34,267 nucleotides of DNA. It comes from SAR86 cluster bacterium. Its GTDB lineage: Bacteria > Pseudomonadota > Gammaproteobacteria > Magnimaribacterales > D2472. The notes beneath the pieces were generated by a model, which searched no databases, had not been told where the DNA came from, and saw only the letters and a program-made list of their open reading frames with translations. Below are positions 20,398-30,362 of the stretch, piece by piece. The stretch covers positions 1 through 34,267 of the forward strand of contig QOPE01000005.1 in assembly GCA_003331565.1 (NCBI GenBank). Reading direction: 5' to 3'. The first letter of the stretch is position 1. The number at the start of each line of letters is the position of its first letter. The position numbers were made by a program, and so were the translations under genes.

Positions 20398-20793
20398 TTA
20401 AAATACTTCGCAAATTACTTCGCCACCCACATTGGATGCTTTGGCTTGTTTATCAGTTAGCAATCCTTTATTAGTAGTTAGGATATACACCCCAAGACCA
20501 TTTTTCACTGCACCCAGATTATTAGGTCCAGAATAACGTCTAAGACTTGGCTTACTTATTCTCTTAAGCTCTTTTATGGCAGGCTCTTCATTAATATATT
20601 TGAGCTTTACATCAATAAAATCTTTACCGTCCACTGATTTTTTTTCACTCCCAACTAAAAAGCCTTCATTAACTAAAACATTGACTAATTCAGATTTGAA
20701 TTTTGAAAAAGGTACGTCCACAGATTTTTTGCCTCTCATTAAGCCGTTTCTAATTCTTGTTAAACAATCGGATATAGGATCTTGAAAACTCAT
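20398..20793 (-). CDS. rpsH: 30S ribosomal protein S8
   Basis: MSFQDPISDCLTRIRNGLM...GLGVYILTTNKGLLTDKQAKASNVGGEVICEVF. Confidence 0.97.
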   Translation of the reverse strand: MSFQDPISDCLTRIRNGLMRGKKSVDVPFSKFKSELVNVLVNEGFLVGSEKKSVDGKDFIDVKLKYINEEPAIKELKRISKPSLRRYSGPNNLGAVKNGLGVYILTTNKGLLTDKQAKASNVGGEVICEVF

Positions 20794-20797
20794 ATTA

Positions 20798-21103
20798 TTA
20801 CCAACTTGACTTAACTAAACCCGGAACATCACCACGCATAGCAGCTTCCCGAAGTTTTATTCTGCTTAACCCAAACTTCCTGTAGACCGCATGTGGTCTA
20901 CCAGTGATTGAGCATCTTCTAACTCCCCTTGATGGACTTGCGTCCCGGGGTAATTTTTGTAATTTTGCAAAAGCAGCCATTCTATCTTCGTAAGAATTAT
21001 TTTGGTCTAAGAAAGCTTTCTTTAACGTAGCCCTTTTTGCAGCATATTTCTTAACTGTCTTAAGCCTTTTATTTTCTCTTGCTATTATTGATTTTCTTGT
21101 CAT
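20798..21103 (-). CDS. rpsN: 30S ribosomal protein S14
   Basis: [52 protein letters not shown]. Confidence 0.97.
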   Translation of the reverse strand: MTRKSIIARENKRLKTVKKYAAKRATLKKAFLDQNNSYEDRMAAFAKLQKLPRDASPSRGVRRCSITGRPHAVYRKFGLSRIKLREAAMRGDVPGLVKSSW

Positions 21104-21111
21104 AAAAATTC

Positions 21112-21648
21112 CTATTTCTTAAATGGAAATTGAAGGGCTTCCAATAGAGCTTTTGCTTCATCTTTATTTTTTGCAGAAGTGTTAATGCAAATATCCATAC
21201 CCCTTATTTTGTCAATGTGATCATAATTAATTTCGGGAAAAATAATTTGCTCTTTGATCCCCATGCTGAAGTTCCCTTGCCCATCAAATGATTTTGGATT
21301 TAATCCTCTGAAATCCCTTTCTCTTGGAATAGCAATATGTATAAGTCTTTCTAAAAAATCATACATACGTTTGCCGCGCAAGGTTACTTTGCACCCTATA
21401 GGCCAGCCGTCTCTAATTTTAAAGCTAGCAACAGATTTTCTTGCCTTGGTAACAACTGGCTTCTGTCCAGTTATTGCCTGCAAATCATTCTGGGCAGACT
21501 CAAGATGCTTCTTATCAATTGCGGCCTCACCAACGCCCATATTAACAACAATTTTTGTTACCCTTGGAACAGCCATAACATTATCTAAGCCAAGAGTTTC
21601 TTTAAGTTGAGGTACTATCTCTTTGTTAAAGGTTTCTTTTAAGTTCAT
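21112..21648 (-). CDS. rplE: 50S ribosomal protein L5
   Basis: [20 protein letters not shown]...[37 protein letters not shown]. Confidence 0.97.
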   Translation of the reverse strand: MNLKETFNKEIVPQLKETLGLDNVMAVPRVTKIVVNMGVGEAAIDKKHLESAQNDLQAITGQKPVVTKARKSVASFKIRDGWPIGCKVTLRGKRMYDFLERLIHIAIPRERDFRGLNPKSFDGQGNFSMGIKEQIIFPEINYDHIDKIRGMDICINTSAKNKDEAKALLEALQFPFKK

Positions 21649-21650
21649 GT

Positions 21651-21977
21651 TTATATTTTCGAGTTGTCTGATTTAAAAATTCTTGTTTTAACATCGTCTT
21701 TAATTTCATATCCAATACGATCAGCTTTTTTCTTTTTTGGATTCCAAATAGCTAAATTTGAAATAGCAATAGCTGCTTCTTGTTCGACAATGCCTCCGGT
21801 AATACCCATTTGAGGGTTAGGTTTGGTATGTTTTTTTACTAAGTTTAAACCGGTTACAATAGCTTTATTGCCTTTAAGGATTTTTTGCAAAGTGCCTCTT
21901 TTACCCAAATCTTTCCCAGCAATTACTACTACCTCATCACCGCTTATAAACTTAGTTTTTGTATGTAGTGAAGACAT
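21651..21977 (-). CDS. rplX: 50S ribosomal protein L24
   Basis: [45 protein letters not shown]. Confidence 0.97.
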   Translation of the reverse strand: MSSLHTKTKFISGDEVVVIAGKDLGKRGTLQKILKGNKAIVTGLNLVKKHTKPNPQMGITGGIVEQEAAIAISNLAIWNPKKKKADRIGYEIKDDVKTRIFKSDNSKI

Positions 21978-21979
21978 GT

Positions 21980-22348
21980 CTATAAAACCTCAGGTGCTAA
22001 AGATAATATTTTCATAAAATTCCCTGAACGTAGCTCTCTAGTCACAGGACCAAAGACCCTAGTGCCTATAGGTGCTTGTTGCTGATTAAGTAAAACAGCA
22101 GCATTTTCATCAAATTTAATCAATGAACCATCTCTTCGTCTAACGCCTTTTTTTGTTCGAACAATCAGGGCATTTACGACTTGGCCTTTTTTTACTTTAC
22201 CTTGAGGAATTGCTTCCTTAACAGCAACTTTAACTATATCCCCAATTCTTGCATATCTTCGCTTTGAGCCTCCAAGTACCTTGATGCACATAACGCTTCT
22301 GGCTCCGCTGTTGTCAGCGATGTTAAGGATTGATTGCATCTGAATCAT
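21980..22348 (-). CDS. rplN: 50S ribosomal protein L14
   Basis: [33 protein letters not shown]...[28 protein letters not shown]. Confidence 0.98.
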   Translation of the reverse strand: MIQMQSILNIADNSGARSVMCIKVLGGSKRRYARIGDIVKVAVKEAIPQGKVKKGQVVNALIVRTKKGVRRRDGSLIKFDENAAVLLNQQQAPIGTRVFGPVTRELRSGNFMKILSLAPEVL

Positions 22349-22647
22349 GATGAAGGCTCCTCATTTGATTGAGTTTCTTCAACTTTAACAGCTTTATCAT
22401 TACCGGCAATCGCAGAATCAATTAGTAACCAAGTTTTATTTTTTGAATAGGGCTTACATTCTTGGACTGTGACAACATCGCCCATCTTTGCTGAATTGCT
22501 TTCATCATGAGCATGAATTTTAGTAGATCGTTTAATAATCTTTCCGTACTTAGGATGTTTAACTTTTCTTTCTACCTTAACTGTAATTGTTTTATCTGCT
22601 TTATCACTAACAACAACACCAGATAAGAGTCTTGCATTCGAGCTCAT
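22345..22647 (-). CDS. rpsQ: 30S ribosomal protein S17
   Basis: [42 protein letters not shown]. Confidence 0.96.
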   Translation of the reverse strand: MSSNARLLSGVVVSDKADKTITVKVERKVKHPKYGKIIKRSTKIHAHDESNSAKMGDVVTVQECKPYSKNKTWLLIDSAIAGNDKAVKVEETQSNEEPSS

Positions 22648-22865
22648 GATTTTGTTTCCTCATTATTTTTTTCATTAATAACAGTTTTTATTTGAGCAAT
22701 TTTTGTCTTAGACTCTCTCAATAAATGACTCTCATTCAACTGGCCTGTCTTGTGCTTAATCCTATTAGAAAACTGCGCTTCTCTCTCATCAAGAAGCATT
22801 TTTTCAAGCTGATCAACTTTTTGTGATCTTAAGGTTTCAATGTATTTTTCTTTAGCTTTAGCCAT
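22644..22865 (-). CDS. rpmC: 50S ribosomal protein L29
   Basis: Position between rplP and rps[45 protein letters not shown]. Confidence 0.93.
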   Translation of the reverse strand: MAKAKEKYIETLRSQKVDQLEKMLLDEREAQFSNRIKHKTGQLNESHLLRESKTKIAQIKTVINEKNNEETKS

Positions 22866-22868
22866 AAT

Positions 22869-23273
22869 TTATTTCTGTACAAAAGTAGTTTTTACGGGGA
22901 GCTTTGCAGCAGCCAATCTAAATGCTTCTCTGGCTGTTTCTTCTTCAACCCCTGACATTTCATATAACATCTTTCCTGGCTGAACTAGAGCGACCCAGTA
23001 CTCAACGTTACCCTTACCTTTACCCATTCGAGTTTCAAGAGGCTTTTTAGTTATTGGTTTGTCAGGGAAAATCCTAATCCAAATATTTCCTCCACGTTTG
23101 ATATAACGTGTCATGGCTCGCCTTGCAGCTTCAATTTGTCTGGCAGTAATCCTGCCACGAGTAGAAGCCTTTAAGCCATATTTACCGAAAGCAACGGTGT
23201 TGCCACTTTGAGCAAGGCCTCTATTACGACCTTTATGCATTTTTCTGAATTTTGTTTGCTTTGGTTGTAACAT
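22869..23273 (-). CDS. rplP: 50S ribosomal protein L16
   Basis: [19 protein letters not shown]...[44 protein letters not shown]. Confidence 0.98.
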   Translation of the reverse strand: MLQPKQTKFRKMHKGRNRGLAQSGNTVAFGKYGLKASTRGRITARQIEAARRAMTRYIKRGGNIWIRIFPDKPITKKPLETRMGKGKGNVEYWVALVQPGKMLYEMSGVEEETAREAFRLAAAKLPVKTTFVQK

Positions 23274-23283
23274 TTTCTAATAC

Positions 23284-23934
23284 CTATAATTCCGCTTTAA
23301 ATGGGTCTTCCATGATTTCCCCACGATAAACCCAAACTTTGACACCTATAATTCCATATGTAGTTGCAGCTTCTGCAGTTCCATAGTCCACATCCGCTCT
23401 AAGAGTATGCAAAGGCACCCTGCCTTCTCGATACCATTCCGTTCTTGCGATCTCAGCTCCACCTAATCGACCAGAGACCTCAGTTCTCACCCCTTTAGCT
23501 CCCTGTCTAAGCGCACTCTGGACTGCCCTCTTCATAGCTCTTCTGAACTGCACCCTTCTTTCGAGTTGTTGTGCGATACCTTCAGCAAGAATAGTTGCGT
23601 CAAGATCAGGTTTTCTTACTTCTTTTATTTGAACTTGCGCAGGACGATTTACAATTTTTTCTATAGATTTTTTGATGTTTTCAATCTCTTCTCCCTTTTT
23701 CCCAATAATGATTCCGGGCCTAGATGTATGAATTGAAACAGTAAAATTTTGAGCTGATCTGTCAATCTCAACTTTGCTTACTGACGAAAACCTAAGCTTA
23801 TTCTTTAAAAAATCTCTTACTTTCAAGTCTTCAATTAGATTTTCTTTAAAGGTCTTTCCTTTGGCGTACCAATTGGCATTATGTTTTTTTACAACACCAA
23901 GACGAAAACCTGTTGGATGAACTTTTTGACCCAT
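23284..23934 (-). CDS. rpsC: 30S ribosomal protein S3
   Basis: [16 protein letters not shown]...[16 protein letters not shown]...[25 protein letters not shown]. Confidence 0.98.
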   Translation of the reverse strand: MGQKVHPTGFRLGVVKKHNANWYAKGKTFKENLIEDLKVRDFLKNKLRFSSVSKVEIDRSAQNFTVSIHTSRPGIIIGKKGEEIENIKKSIEKIVNRPAQVQIKEVRKPDLDATILAEGIAQQLERRVQFRRAMKRAVQSALRQGAKGVRTEVSGRLGGAEIARTEWYREGRVPLHTLRADVDYGTAEAATTYGIIGVKVWVYRGEIMEDPFKAEL

Positions 23935-24272
23935 TATTTCTCCTGATCCGATAAGATAATTTCAATGTGACAGGTTGGCTTTATGATCCTATCAGCCCTG
24001 CCTCTTGCTCTGGGCCTCATTCTTTTAAGCCTCATTCCTTGATTGACCAAAATGGATTTGACTTCCAATGTATCAATATCAAGCTTGTTATTGTTTTCGG
24101 CATTTGCAATTGCTGACTCAAGTAACTTTTTAATAACAGATGCAGCTTTTTGTTTGCTGAATGTTAAAAAGTCCATTGCATCTTGGACAGATTTACCTCT
24201 AATTTCATTAGCGACTAATCCTGCTTTCTGAGGAGAAAGTCTTGATCCTTTTAAATATGCTCTTGTATCCAT
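23934..24272 (-). CDS. rplV: 50S ribosomal protein L22
   Basis: [22 protein letters not shown]...[26 protein letters not shown]-type C-terminus. Confidence 0.97.
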   Translation of the reverse strand: MDTRAYLKGSRLSPQKAGLVANEIRGKSVQDAMDFLTFSKQKAASVIKKLLESAIANAENNNKLDIDTLEVKSILVNQGMRLKRMRPRARGRADRIIKPTCHIEIILSDQEK

Positions 24273-24544
24273 TATTGAGCTTTCCTATCACCTGAATGAA
24301 GTTTAAATGTTCTTGTTATTGCAAACTCTCCTAGTTTATGGCCAACCATATCTTCATTTATAAAGACTGGAACGTGCTGTCTTCCGTTATGAACAGAAAT
24401 TGTTAACCCAACCATTGACGGAGAAATCATTGACCTTCTTGACCAAGTTTTAATTGGTTTCTTGCTGTTTTCAGCAATTGCTTGATCCACTTTCTTTTGA
24501 AGCGAGATATCAATAAAGGGTCCTTTTTTTAGCGATCGTGGCAT
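24272..24544 (-). CDS. rpsS: 30S ribosomal protein S19
   Basis: [12 protein letters not shown]...[50 protein letters not shown]. Confidence 0.98.
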   Translation of the reverse strand: MPRSLKKGPFIDISLQKKVDQAIAENSKKPIKTWSRRSMISPSMVGLTISVHNGRQHVPVFINEDMVGHKLGEFAITRTFKLHSGDRKAQ

Positions 24545-24546
24545 GA

Positions 24547-25374
24547 CTATTTCCTCTTAGCTCTTCTTCGTACAATTAAATTATCAGACCTAGTATTTTT
24601 TCTAGTTTTATAACCTTTAGTAGGAACACCCCATGGAGTTGAAGGATGTCTACCCCCAGATGTTCTCCCTTCACCACCGCCATGAGGGTGATCAATTGGG
24701 TTCATAGCAACACCTCTAACAGTTGGTCGAACTCCTCTCCATCTCTTGGCACCAGCTTTTCCCAAAGATCTTAAGTTGTTTTCTTGATTTGAGACAACCC
24801 CGATTGTTGCACGGCACTCAGAAAGAATCTTTCTCATTTCACCTGACTGCAGCCTCAAGGTTGCATAGATACCTTCTTTTGCTACAACTCTTGCAGAGGT
24901 TCCAGCTGATCTTGCAATTTGAGCTCCTTTTCCTGGCTTCATCTCAACACAATGAACATTTGTACCAAGAGGTATGTTGCTTAAAGGCATGCTATTACCT
25001 GGAGCGATTTCAGTTTTTTCAGATGATGAAATTGAAGCACCAACCTTTAATTTAGATGGCGCAATAATGTAAGATTTTTCACCATCAATATATTGTATTA
25101 ATGCAATATGTGCTGATCGATTAGGATCGTATTCAATTCTCAGAACTGTCGCAGGGACATCAACCTTTACTCTCTTAAAATCTACAATTCTATAATGTTG
25201 TTTATGTCCACCGCCCTGATGACGAACGGTAATCCTGCCATTATTATTTCGGCCACCATTTTTTGATTTCTTATCAAGTAATGGCTTATGAGGCTTACCT
25301 TTATAAAGATCTGACTTAACAGAAACAACAAACCTTCTACCAGCACTTGTTGGTTTTGCTTTAATAATTGCCAT
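24547..25374 (-). CDS. rplB: 50S ribosomal protein L2
   Basis: [28 protein letters not shown]...[31 protein letters not shown]. Confidence 0.98.
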   Translation of the reverse strand: MAIIKAKPTSAGRRFVVSVKSDLYKGKPHKPLLDKKSKNGGRNNNGRITVRHQGGGHKQHYRIVDFKRVKVDVPATVLRIEYDPNRSAHIALIQYIDGEKSYIIAPSKLKVGASISSSEKTEIAPGNSMPLSNIPLGTNVHCVEMKPGKGAQIARSAGTSARVVAKEGIYATLRLQSGEMRKILSECRATIGVVSNQENNLRSLGKAGAKRWRGVRPTVRGVAMNPIDHPHGGGEGRTSGGRHPSTPWGVPTKGYKTRKNTRSDNLIVRRRAKRK

Positions 25375-25670
25375 TAGTTAACACCCTCAAACTGAATTTC
25401 TGAACCTTCTTTTAATGAGACAAAAGCTTTTTTAAAGTTAGATTTTTTATAGGTGCCAAACCTATTTCTTTTATTTTTGCCTTTTACTATTGAAGTGGTA
25501 ACTGATTTGACTTCTACATTAAATAGTTTCTCGACAGCTTTCTTAATTTCTAATTTATTAGCATTAATATTTACTTTAAATACAACCTGATTTTTTTCAG
25601 ATGCAAGCTTTGAAGCCTTCTCAGTGATGTAAGGAGAATCAATTAATGTAAGGATTTTTTCTTGATTCAT
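25374..25670 (-). CDS. rplW: 50S ribosomal protein L23
   Basis: [36 protein letters not shown] 25670 gives an ATGA overlap with the rplD stop. Confidence 0.95.
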   Translation of the reverse strand: MNQEKILTLIDSPYITEKASKLASEKNQVVFKVNINANKLEIKKAVEKLFNVEVKSVTTSIVKGKNKRNRFGTYKKSNFKKAFVSLKEGSEIQFEGVN

Positions 25671-26278
25671 TTTACCCAAGCCTCTATTAATGAAAGTGCT
25701 TCGGGTGTGATTGCAACCTTGTCAGATCTTAGAAGCACAACGGGATTAATTTCTTTAACAGTTACTACCTCTACATGAGGTATATTCCTTGCTGATAGAT
25801 ATATATTTGTATCCATTTCATCAAGGATGATCAGTACGCTATCAAGACCGGCATCTTTTATAATTTTTGCCATTACCTTTGTTTTAGGAGCCTCTAATGC
25901 AGGCTTAGCCAAACCAATTATTCTTTCTTGCCGATAAAGCTCTGAGAGTATTGAGCGAATAGCAGCTCTATACATTTTCTTATTAATCTTCTTAGAGTAA
26001 TCTCTAGGTACTGCAGCAAAAGGAACACCACCTCCACGCCATATTGGACTTCTAATAGTACCTGCTCTTGCTCTTCCTGTTCCTTTTTGTCTATAAGGTT
26101 TCTTGCCACCACCGCGAACTTCAGATCTAGTTTTTTGCTTGTGAGATCCCTGTCTTGCGCCTGCCAAGAAAGTAACTACTGCCTGATGAACTAAATCTTC
26201 ATTAAAATCCTTTCCAAAAACTGACTCCGGAAGACTAATATCAGTTTTTGATTCACTGTTAACTAAATTAAGCTTCAT
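25667..26278 (-). CDS. rplD: 50S ribosomal protein L4
   Basis: ARQGSHKQKTRSEVRGGGKKPYRQKGTGRARAGTIRSPIWRGGGVPFA. Confidence 0.98.
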   Translation of the reverse strand: MKLNLVNSESKTDISLPESVFGKDFNEDLVHQAVVTFLAGARQGSHKQKTRSEVRGGGKKPYRQKGTGRARAGTIRSPIWRGGGVPFAAVPRDYSKKINKKMYRAAIRSILSELYRQERIIGLAKPALEAPKTKVMAKIIKDAGLDSVLIILDEMDTNIYLSARNIPHVEVVTVKEINPVVLLRSDKVAITPEALSLIEAWVK

Positions 26279-26907
26279 GATGTTTTAACCGAATGAGAAA
26301 GCTTTAATGTCGACCCAGTTGAACCAGGAACAGCTCCCTTGATATAAATTAAGTTATTTTCAATATCAGTTTGAACAACTTCTAAGTTCTGAACAGTTTT
26401 TTGTACGTTACCCATTTGTCCTGACATTTTCTTACCCTTCCAAACCCTCCCAGGTGTTTGACATTGACCAGTGGATCCGTGGGCTCTATGTGATAATGAA
26501 TTACCATGTGTGGCATCTTGCATCCTAAAGTTATGCCGTTTTATAACACCTGCATAACCTTTACCCTTAGATGTACCAGTAACATCAACTTTTTGGCCAG
26601 CTTCAAATACAGAGGCATCAACATGTAAACCTACTTTAAGATCATTAACATCAGATGTACGGAACTCATGAAGGTTTCCTGGGTTAACATTATGTTTTTT
26701 GAAATATTCAGCTTGCGATTTTTTGAGTTTCTTTTTCTTAAAAAACTGCTTAGAAATCACTACAGAACTGTACCCATCTCTATCAGATGTCTTAATATCA
26801 GTAACGAAATTACCCGCAACAGAAACAACCGTTACAGGAATTGAAGTGCCGTCTTCTTGAAAAAGACGTGACATTCCAGCTTTTTTTCCAATTAAGCCTA
26901 TGCTCAA
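26275..26907 (-). CDS. rplC: 50S ribosomal protein L3, TTG start
   Basis: SIGLIGKKAGMSRLFQEDGTSIPVTVV...GKGYAGVIKRHNFRMQDATHGNSLSHRAHGSTGQCQTPGRVWKGKKMSGQMG; TTG at 26907 preceded by AAAGGAG. Confidence 0.97.
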   Translation of the reverse strand: MSIGLIGKKAGMSRLFQEDGTSIPVTVVSVAGNFVTDIKTSDRDGYSSVVISKQFFKKKKLKKSQAEYFKKHNVNPGNLHEFRTSDVNDLKVGLHVDASVFEAGQKVDVTGTSKGKGYAGVIKRHNFRMQDATHGNSLSHRAHGSTGQCQTPGRVWKGKKMSGQMGNVQKTVQNLEVVQTDIENNLIYIKGAVPGSTGSTLKLSHSVKTS

Positions 26908-26913
26908 TTTAAT

Positions 26914-26947
26914 CTCCTTTCTACGGGGCTTTACCCTCTATGGCCGC
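26914..26947 (-). promoter_or_regulatory. Candidate 23S rRNA domain I mimic / r-protein operator over the rplC ribosome-binding site
   Basis: Reverse strand GCGGCCATAGAGGGTAAAGCCCCGTAGAAAGGAG; GGG-UAAAG-CCC hairpin core; resembles the conserved 23S domain I segment, E. coli GCGATACAGGGTGACAGCCCCGTAC (recalled). Confidence 0.6.
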
Positions 26948-26968
26948 TATTGCGTTAAAAAATTCAAA

Positions 26969-27280
26969 TTAGCCTAAGCTAATTTGAACATCTACTCCTG
27001 ATGAAAGGTCAAGCTTCATTAAAGCATCAACCGTTTTATCAGTAGGTTGAACAATATCCATCAACCTTTTATATGTTCTAATCTCATACTGATCTCTTGC
27101 ATCTTTATCTTTGTGAGGTGAAATCAGTACTGTAGTTCTCTCTTTTTTAACTGGCAAAGGAATTGGTCCTTTGACTACAGCTCCAGTCTTCTTTGCAGTT
27201 TCTGAAATAAGTTTTGCAGATGCATCAATCAGCCTATAATCAAAAGCTTTTAAGCGTATTCTTATATTCTGATCTTCCAT
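26969..27280 (-). CDS. rpsJ: 30S ribosomal protein S10
   Basis: [71 protein letters not shown]. Confidence 0.98.
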   Translation of the reverse strand: MEDQNIRIRLKAFDYRLIDASAKLISETAKKTGAVVKGPIPLPVKKERTTVLISPHKDKDARDQYEIRTYKRLMDIVQPTDKTVDALMKLDLSSGVDVQISLG

Positions 27281-27312
27281 ACAATCTCTTTCTAATATCG
27301 CAAAGGTTGCGT

Positions 27313-27342
27313 ATTCTAGGCCTCCTAAGGGCTATATGTCAA
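27313..27342 (-). promoter_or_regulatory. Putative sigma70 promoter for the S10 operon in the fusA-rpsJ gap
   Basis: Reverse strand TTGACA (27342-27337), 18-nt spacer, TAGAAT (27318-27313); perfect -35. Confidence 0.7.
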
Positions 27343-27360
27343 CTTTAAATTGTTGTTTAT

Positions 27361-29454
27361 TTATGCAGTTTTCAGTTGTTCTGCAATGTTGTTTGGAACC
27401 TCAGCATACTTTAGAAATTCCATTGAAAAACTAGCTCTTCCTTGGGTTTGTGAGCGAACATCCGTTGCATAACCAAACATCTCTGAAAGAGGCACTTCTG
27501 ACCTGACAACTTTTCCTGCAGGAATCTCGTCCATACCCTGAATAATTCCTCGCCTTCTGTTCAAGTCACCAACCACATCACCCATATGTTCTTCTGGGGT
27601 AACCACCTCGACCTTCATCACAGGCTCTAACAGAACAGGCTTTGCCTTTAAAGCACCTTCTTTTAAAGCCATTGATCCAGCAATCTTGAAAGCCATCTCA
27701 CTTGAATCTACATCATGGAAAGAACCATCATATAAGGTTGCTTTTAAAGCAAGCAATGGATATCCAGCAACAACACCATTCTGCATTTGCTCCTGAATGC
27801 CTTTATTAACCGATGGTATATATTCTTTAGGTATAACACCACCAACAATCTCATCAACAAATTCGTACTCATCATCGAGCCCGAGAGGCTCTAATTTCAA
27901 CCAAACATGGCCGTACTGTCCTCGACCTCCACTTTGTCTAACAAATTTACCTTCGATCTCTACGGCTTCTCTAATTGTTTCTCTGTATGCTACCTGAGGC
28001 TTACCAATGTTTGCTTCAACTGAAAACTCCCTTTTCATTCTATCTACCAATACATCAAGATGAAGCTCACCCATTCCTGAAATAATTGTTTGCCCAGATT
28101 CCTCATCAGTGTTAACTCTAAATGATGGATCCTCTTGGGCTAGCTTTCCAAGTGCAATAGACATTTTTTCTTGGTCAGCTTTAGATTTTGGTTCAACAGC
28201 TACGGAAATAACTGGTTCAGGGAAGTCCATTCTCTCTAATACAATCTCATTTGACCCGTCGCACAGCGTATCACCTGTTGTAATATCTTTGAGACCAATA
28301 CATGCTGCAATATCACCAGCTCTGATCTCTTTTAACTCATTTCTATTATTAGAATGCATCTGGACCATTCTTCCAATACGTTCTTTTTTGCCTTTTGTTG
28401 AGTTAATTACCGAATCTCCAACTGATACAACACCTGAATAAACTCTAATAAAAGTTAATGTTCCAACAAATGGATCGGTTGCAATTTTAAATGCAAGTGC
28501 TGAAAAGGGCTCTTCATCTGATGATTGTCTAGAAGCTTCAATCTCCTCTTCACCAGGAAGAGTACCTTTAATTGCTTCAACTTCATCTGGAGCAGGCAAA
28601 AAGTCAATTACTGCATCTAATACAGCTTGCACACCCTTATTCTTAAATGCGCTTCCGCAAAGAGCAGGTACAATCTCATTACCAATTGTTCTAATTCTAA
28701 GGCCTTCTTTAATCTGCTCAATTGTCAATTCACCAGACTCTAAATAAGCTTCCATAAGCTCTTCATTTGCTTCTGCAGCATTTTCTACCATTTCCTCACG
28801 CAGTTCATTGCACCTAGCAGCTAACTCTTCAGGTATTTCCTTTGAATCAAATGTAAGCCCCTGATCAGATTCATTCCAATAAATAGCTCTCATATTGATT
28901 AAATCAACAACACCTTTAAATTCTTCCTCACTACCGATATTCAGTTGAAGGGGAACCACAGTAGCTTTTAATCTGTCACGAATTTGATCAACAACTCTTT
29001 CAAAGTCTGCACCAGCTCTATCCATTTTGTTTACAAAAACAATTCTTGGAACTTTATATCGATTAGCTTGCCTCCAAACTGTTTCAGATTGAGGCTCGAC
29101 TCCTGATGTTCCACAGAATACTACAACAGCTCCATCAAGAACCCTTAAAGATCTCTCAACTTCAATAGTAAAGTCAACGTGTCCGGGTGTATCAATGATG
29201 TTAACCCTATGTTCTGGATATTGCTGCTCCATCCCTGACCAAAAGCAAGTTGTTGCGGCAGAGGTAATGGTTATACCTCTTTCTTGTTCTTGCTCCATCC
29301 AGTCCATGGTAGCCGCACCGTCATGAACCTCACCAATCTTATGAGAAAGACCTGTATAAAATAGTACCCTCTCAGTAGTTGTTGTTTTACCTGCATCCAC
29401 GTGGGCACATATACCAATATTTCTATACTTATTTAACTCAGTGGTTCTAGCCAT
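27361..29454 (-). CDS. fusA: Elongation factor G
   Basis: [58 protein letters not shown]. Confidence 0.98.
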   Translation of the reverse strand: MARTTELNKYRNIGICAHVDAGKTTTTERVLFYTGLSHKIGEVHDGAATMDWMEQEQERGITITSAATTCFWSGMEQQYPEHRVNIIDTPGHVDFTIEVERSLRVLDGAVVVFCGTSGVEPQSETVWRQANRYKVPRIVFVNKMDRAGADFERVVDQIRDRLKATVVPLQLNIGSEEEFKGVVDLINMRAIYWNESDQGLTFDSKEIPEELAARCNELREEMVENAAEANEELMEAYLESGELTIEQIKEGLRIRTIGNEIVPALCGSAFKNKGVQAVLDAVIDFLPAPDEVEAIKGTLPGEEEIEASRQSSDEEPFSALAFKIATDPFVGTLTFIRVYSGVVSVGDSVINSTKGKKERIGRMVQMHSNNRNELKEIRAGDIAACIGLKDITTGDTLCDGSNEIVLERMDFPEPVISVAVEPKSKADQEKMSIALGKLAQEDPSFRVNTDEESGQTIISGMGELHLDVLVDRMKREFSVEANIGKPQVAYRETIREAVEIEGKFVRQSGGRGQYGHVWLKLEPLGLDDEYEFVDEIVGGVIPKEYIPSVNKGIQEQMQNGVVAGYPLLALKATLYDGSFHDVDSSEMAFKIAGSMALKEGALKAKPVLLEPVMKVEVVTPEEHMGDVVGDLNRRRGIIQGMDEIPAGKVVRSEVPLSEMFGYATDVRSQTQGRASFSMEFLKYAEVPNNIAEQLKTA

Positions 29455-29468
29455 AACTTGGTCTCGTT

Positions 29469-30313
<845 letters not shown>

Positions 30314-30331
30314 AATTATTTACTGTGCGCG

Positions 30332-30360
30332 ATTGTATATATGAGTGAGTACATGGTCAA
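30332..30360 (-). promoter_or_regulatory. Putative sigma70 promoter for the rpsL (str) operon
   Basis: Reverse strand TTGACC (30360-30355), 17-nt spacer, TACAAT (30337-30332), beginning 2 nt after the rpoC stop codon. Confidence 0.65.
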
Positions 30361-30362
30361 TA

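Noticed and set aside
21254-21610. Plus-strand 118-aa ORF antisense to rplE
   Set aside because: Shadow ORF of L5; no motif or independent start signal. The same applies to 24723-25055, 28109-28441 and the other small ORFs within CDSs.
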